A DNA stretch of 64,000 nucleotides, taken from positions 2,728,001 to 2,792,000 of the forward strand of contig NZ_CP081848.1 of the NCBI RefSeq assembly GCF_018982885.2, in the 5' to 3' direction. The DNA comes from Polymorphobacter megasporae (GTDB lineage: Bacteria > Pseudomonadota > Alphaproteobacteria > Sphingomonadales > Sphingomonadaceae). This document shows, piece after piece, positions 61,763 through 64,000 of this stretch (position 1 is the stretch's first letter; the number at the start of each line of letters is the position of its first letter). The position numbers were made by a program, and so were the translations under genes. Under the pieces are notes generated by a model. That model did no database searches. It had not been told where the DNA came from and saw only the letters and a program-made list of their open reading frames with translations.

Positions 61763-62626
61763 CTAGCCGACGCTTGCAACGACCGTTTTGTCGTGGCGCT
61801 GCGTGCCCCGGTTTATCACCGTATCGCCGGGCTGCAGGTCGGTGATCGCGATGTCCGGCTGCGTCGCCAGCGCGGCGTAAAGCGGGGCGAAGTCGGTATC
61901 GAGCGTCGTCCGCAGCAGCTGCTCGAAGCTGTCGATGACGACGTAGAGCGCCTGATAATCGTCGATCTTGTACGGCGTCCGCATCACCCGCCCGAGGTCG
62001 AAGCCGATCCGGTGCGGCGACGCGTCATCGAGCGCGAAGACGCTCTCGCCGTGGCTCGAGACGATGCCCGCGCCGTACAGTTTGAGGTCGCCGTCGTGGC
62101 GGACGAGGCCGAACTCGACGGTGTACCAGTAGAGCCGCGACAGCCGGGTCAGTGCATCGAACTTTAGGCTGCGCAGGCCGCCCTGGCCGTAGGCCTGCAT
62201 ATAGTCGGCAAAGACCGGGTCGCTGAGCAGGGGGACGTGGCCGAAAACGTCGTGGAAGACGTCGGGGGCTTCGAGATAGTCGATCTGGCTCGCTGAGCGG
62301 ATGAAGTTGCCCGCAACGAAGCGACGCTCGGCGAGATGCTGGTAGAAGACCGCGTCGGGGACGAGACCGGGGACGGCGACGACGCGCCAGCCGGTGACGG
62401 CCTCGAGCCGGTCGCTCATTTCCTCGAAGTCGGGGATGCCGGGCTTCGACAGATCAAGCGTCGCGAGTCCGTTGAGGAATGCGGGGTGCGCCCGGTCGGC
62501 GAGCTGCTTGGTCTGGCGGGCGTACAACCGGTCCCAGAGCGCGTGATCGGCCGGGGTATAATCGGCCCATCGCTGGTCGATCGTCCAGTCGGCGGCGGCA
62601 TGCTCGGGCGGTGCGGCGGTAATCAC
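61763..62626 (-). CDS. phhA: Phenylalanine 4-monooxygenase
   Basis: PhhA hydroxylates phenylalanine to tyrosine with tetrahydropterin, iron and oxygen. The 287-residue bacterial form has the iron ligands His125 and His130 in PDVFHDVFGHVPLL and Glu171 in YWYTVEFGLV. It also shows AGNFIRSASQIDYLEAPD and SSHGES. No pterin-recycling dehydratase or regulator gene is adjacent. The length is usual for the proteobacterial enzyme. Confidence 0.96.
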   Translation of the reverse strand: MITAAPPEHAAADWTIDQRWADYTPADHALWDRLYARQTKQLADRAHPAFLNGLATLDLSKPGIPDFEEMSDRLEAVTGWRVVAVPGLVPDAVFYQHLAERRFVAGNFIRSASQIDYLEAPDVFHDVFGHVPLLSDPVFADYMQAYGQGGLRSLKFDALTRLSRLYWYTVEFGLVRHDGDLKLYGAGIVSSHGESVFALDDASPHRIGFDLGRVMRTPYKIDDYQALYVVIDSFEQLLRTTLDTDFAPLYAALATQPDIAITDLQPGDTVINRGTQRHDKTVVASVG

Positions 62627-62664
62627 CGGGCAATGATAGCAGCTTGTCCTGAAACAGGAAACGG

Positions 62665-62735
62665 ATGCCCCGCGAGGATTCGAACCTCGATTAACAGAGT
62701 CAGAGTCTGTGGTCTTACCTTTAGACGACAGGGCA
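62665..62735 (-). tRNA. tRNA-Gln (CTG)
   Basis: On the minus strand: acceptor TGCCCTG/CGGGGCA, D arm GTCT...AGAC, anticodon stem ACAGA/TCTGT around CTCTGAC (anticodon CTG) and T arm CGAGGTTCGAATCCTCG. The T1-A72 pair is typical of tRNA-Gln. CCA is not encoded. Confidence 0.93.
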
Positions 62736-62892
62736 ATGCCGTGGCGCGCCGTTTAAGGCACGCGCCGCCGGGGTGTCAACGCGAAGTCTTGGCGGGCGGG
62801 GTGTCAAGGCGGAGTCGCTGTGCTAAGTTGCCTGCAAGTTCGGTGCGGGACGTCTGGTTTCGCCGCCGCGAAGGTTGTTTTTAGCCGTGGAC

Positions 62893-63909
62893 ATGTCCGT
62901 TATCGCCGACCCCGGCGTCTCCTCCCGCCGTATCGCGCCGAGCAGTCGGGGAGCGCGGCGCACGTATGGCGCGCTCGACCTCGGCACCAATAATTGCCGC
63001 CTGCTGATCGCCCGGCCCGGTGGCAGCCCCGACGGGATCACGATCGTCGACGCCTTTTCGCGCGTCGTCCGCCTCGGCGAAGGCTTGATGCATACCGGCC
63101 GTCTGTCGGACGCGGCGATGGACCGGGGCGTTGCGGCGCTCGGCATCTGCGCCGACAAGCTTGCCCGGCGCGGGGTGACACTGACCCGCAACGTCGCGAC
63201 CGAGGCGTGTCGCCGGGCGTCGAACGGGACCGAATTCGTCGCTCGGGTCTTCGAGGTCACCGGCATCGCGCTCGACGTCATCTCGCCGGCGGAGGAGGCG
63301 CGGCTCGCGGTCCTCGGCTGCGCGTCGTTGATCGATCCCGCGGGCCCGCCGGCGCTGGTCTTCGACATCGGCGGCGGCTCGACCGAGCTGATCCTCGTCG
63401 ATCCGACCACGTCCGCGATCCTTGCATGGACGAGCGTGCCATGGGGCGTCGTCAGCCTCGCCGAGACCGAACTGTTCGACTGTCCGCCCGACGACCGCGC
63501 CGCGGCTTACGATCGGCTGAAGGGGCGGGTCGACGATCATCTCGGCGGGTTCCTGCAGCGCGTGACGGGGATGGCGCCGGGATTGCTGCAACTCTTAGGC
63601 ACATCGGGGACGATTACGACCCTCGCCAGCATTGCCATCGGCCTGTCGAGCTATGACCGGCGCAAGGTCGATGGCTGCACCGTAACCGCAATCTCGATGC
63701 GCGCGATCTCGGCGATGCTCGCTGCGCGCTCGCCCAGCGAACGCGCAGCGGTTCCGGGTATCGGCGCCGACCGTGCCGACCTCGTCGTCGCGGGGTGCGC
63801 AATCCTCGAAGCGATCATGGATGCCTGGCCGAGCGAAACCCTCCGTGTCGCCGATCGCGGCATCCGCGAAGGCATCCTGCGAACGCTGATGGGCCGGGAT
63901 AGCCGATGA
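62893..63909 (+). CDS. Ppx/GppA exopolyphosphatase family protein
   Basis: The protein (338 residues from ATG 62893) degrades polyphosphate or guanosine pentaphosphate. The actin-like ATPase fold shows YGALDLGTNNCRLLIA (phosphate 1), NVATEACRRASNG, SPAEEARLAV, VFDIGGGSTELILV (phosphate 2) and TSGTITTLASI. It lacks the C-terminal HD domain, so it is the short form. GTG 62887 and TTG 62875 are possible longer starts. It is coupled (ATGA) to rlmE downstream, an arrangement common in this group. Confidence 0.9.
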   Translation: MSVIADPGVSSRRIAPSSRGARRTYGALDLGTNNCRLLIARPGGSPDGITIVDAFSRVVRLGEGLMHTGRLSDAAMDRGVAALGICADKLARRGVTLTRNVATEACRRASNGTEFVARVFEVTGIALDVISPAEEARLAVLGCASLIDPAGPPALVFDIGGGSTELILVDPTTSAILAWTSVPWGVVSLAETELFDCPPDDRAAAYDRLKGRVDDHLGGFLQRVTGMAPGLLQLLGTSGTITTLASIAIGLSSYDRRKVDGCTVTAISMRAISAMLAARSPSERAAVPGIGADRADLVVAGCAILEAIMDAWPSETLRVADRGIREGILRTLMGRDSR

Positions 63910-64000
63910 CGGTTGGGAGCAAGTCGGGCGGCAAGTCGGGTGGCGTGAAATCGGGTGGCGGTTCTGGGCGTAGCCAGGGCGGCAAGGTCCGCGTGCTGAC
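63906..64000 (+). CDS. rlmE: N-terminus of 23S rRNA uridine 2'-O-methyltransferase RlmE (partial)
   Basis: The frame begins at ATG 63906 overlapping the Ppx stop and runs off the window. The visible 31 residues are Ser/Gly/Lys-rich with repeated KSGG units (residues 6-18), which I recall as the N-terminal extension of sphingomonad RlmE (FtsJ) proteins. The methyltransferase core is not in the window, so the assignment rests on this extension and gene order. Confidence 0.6.
   Translation, partial: MTVGSKSGGKSGGVKSGGGSGRSQGGKVRVL

Noticed and set aside
1-64000. CRISPR arrays, rRNA genes and transposase-bearing insertion sequences
   Set aside because: No regularly spaced repeats, rRNA sequence or IS transposase is visible. 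The only recombinases are the island integrase and resolvase.

Overview
The window is a high-GC chromosomal segment of an alphaproteobacterium, most likely of the order Sphingomonadales. The evidence is gene content: a MucR/Ros regulator, an alphaproteobacterial LexA with a GTTC-N7-GTTC box, the short prolyl-tRNA synthetase, two large TonB-dependent receptors, PEP-CTERM proteins, a HisKA_2-type sensor kinase, and the moaC-moeA-lexA block joined to trp genes. I cannot name the species.

Layout. 1-6.6 kb: comEC, then a leftward run trpC-moaC-moeA-lexA. 6.7-14.5 kb: trpE, trpG and trpD on the minus strand, interrupted by plus-strand passengers (an alpha/beta hydrolase and a decayed vapBC-like pair), then ppiD and tpiA. 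14.5-23 kb: a TonB receptor, a sensor kinase, secG, an MHS-family transporter, pyrG and a PEP-CTERM protein. 23.5-33.3 kb: proS-lolC-lolD, the leftward lepB-rnc-era operon, pgi and a serine hydrolase. 33.4-44.5 kb: tRNA-Val, an Oar-like receptor, an Lrp regulator, trxB, a CAT-anticodon tRNA, a flippase-like membrane protein, a MOSC protein, a 22-codon ORF with an unusually long Shine-Dalgarno match, DoxX, mucR, tRNA-Pro, and a PEP-CTERM gene behind a sigma54-like promoter next to a FixJ-like regulator. 44.6-49 kb: a four-gene oxidoreductase and glycosidase operon. 49-54.4 kb: a PEP-CTERM protein, a TetR/epimerase divergent pair, an AIM24 protein and an MFS exporter.

54.5-61.7 kb is a 7.2 kb integrated element in a tRNA-Ala(CGC) gene. 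It is bounded by a 22-bp direct repeat of the tRNA 3' end. It carries a tyrosine integrase beside the intact tRNA, a serine resolvase with a candidate res site, an AbiJ/HEPN-type abortive-infection protein, a non-coding AT-rich region with direct repeats, and a four-gene cassette I cannot assign to any family. Related motifs in inverted orientation flank the core repeat at both ends and may be integrase-binding arms. This is the most promising place for an undescribed system.

61.7-64 kb returns to core genes: phhA, tRNA-Gln, ppx/gppA and the start of rlmE.

The core genes are densely packed with 4-bp start/stop overlaps. Several insertions into otherwise contiguous housekeeping blocks mark where accessory DNA has entered.
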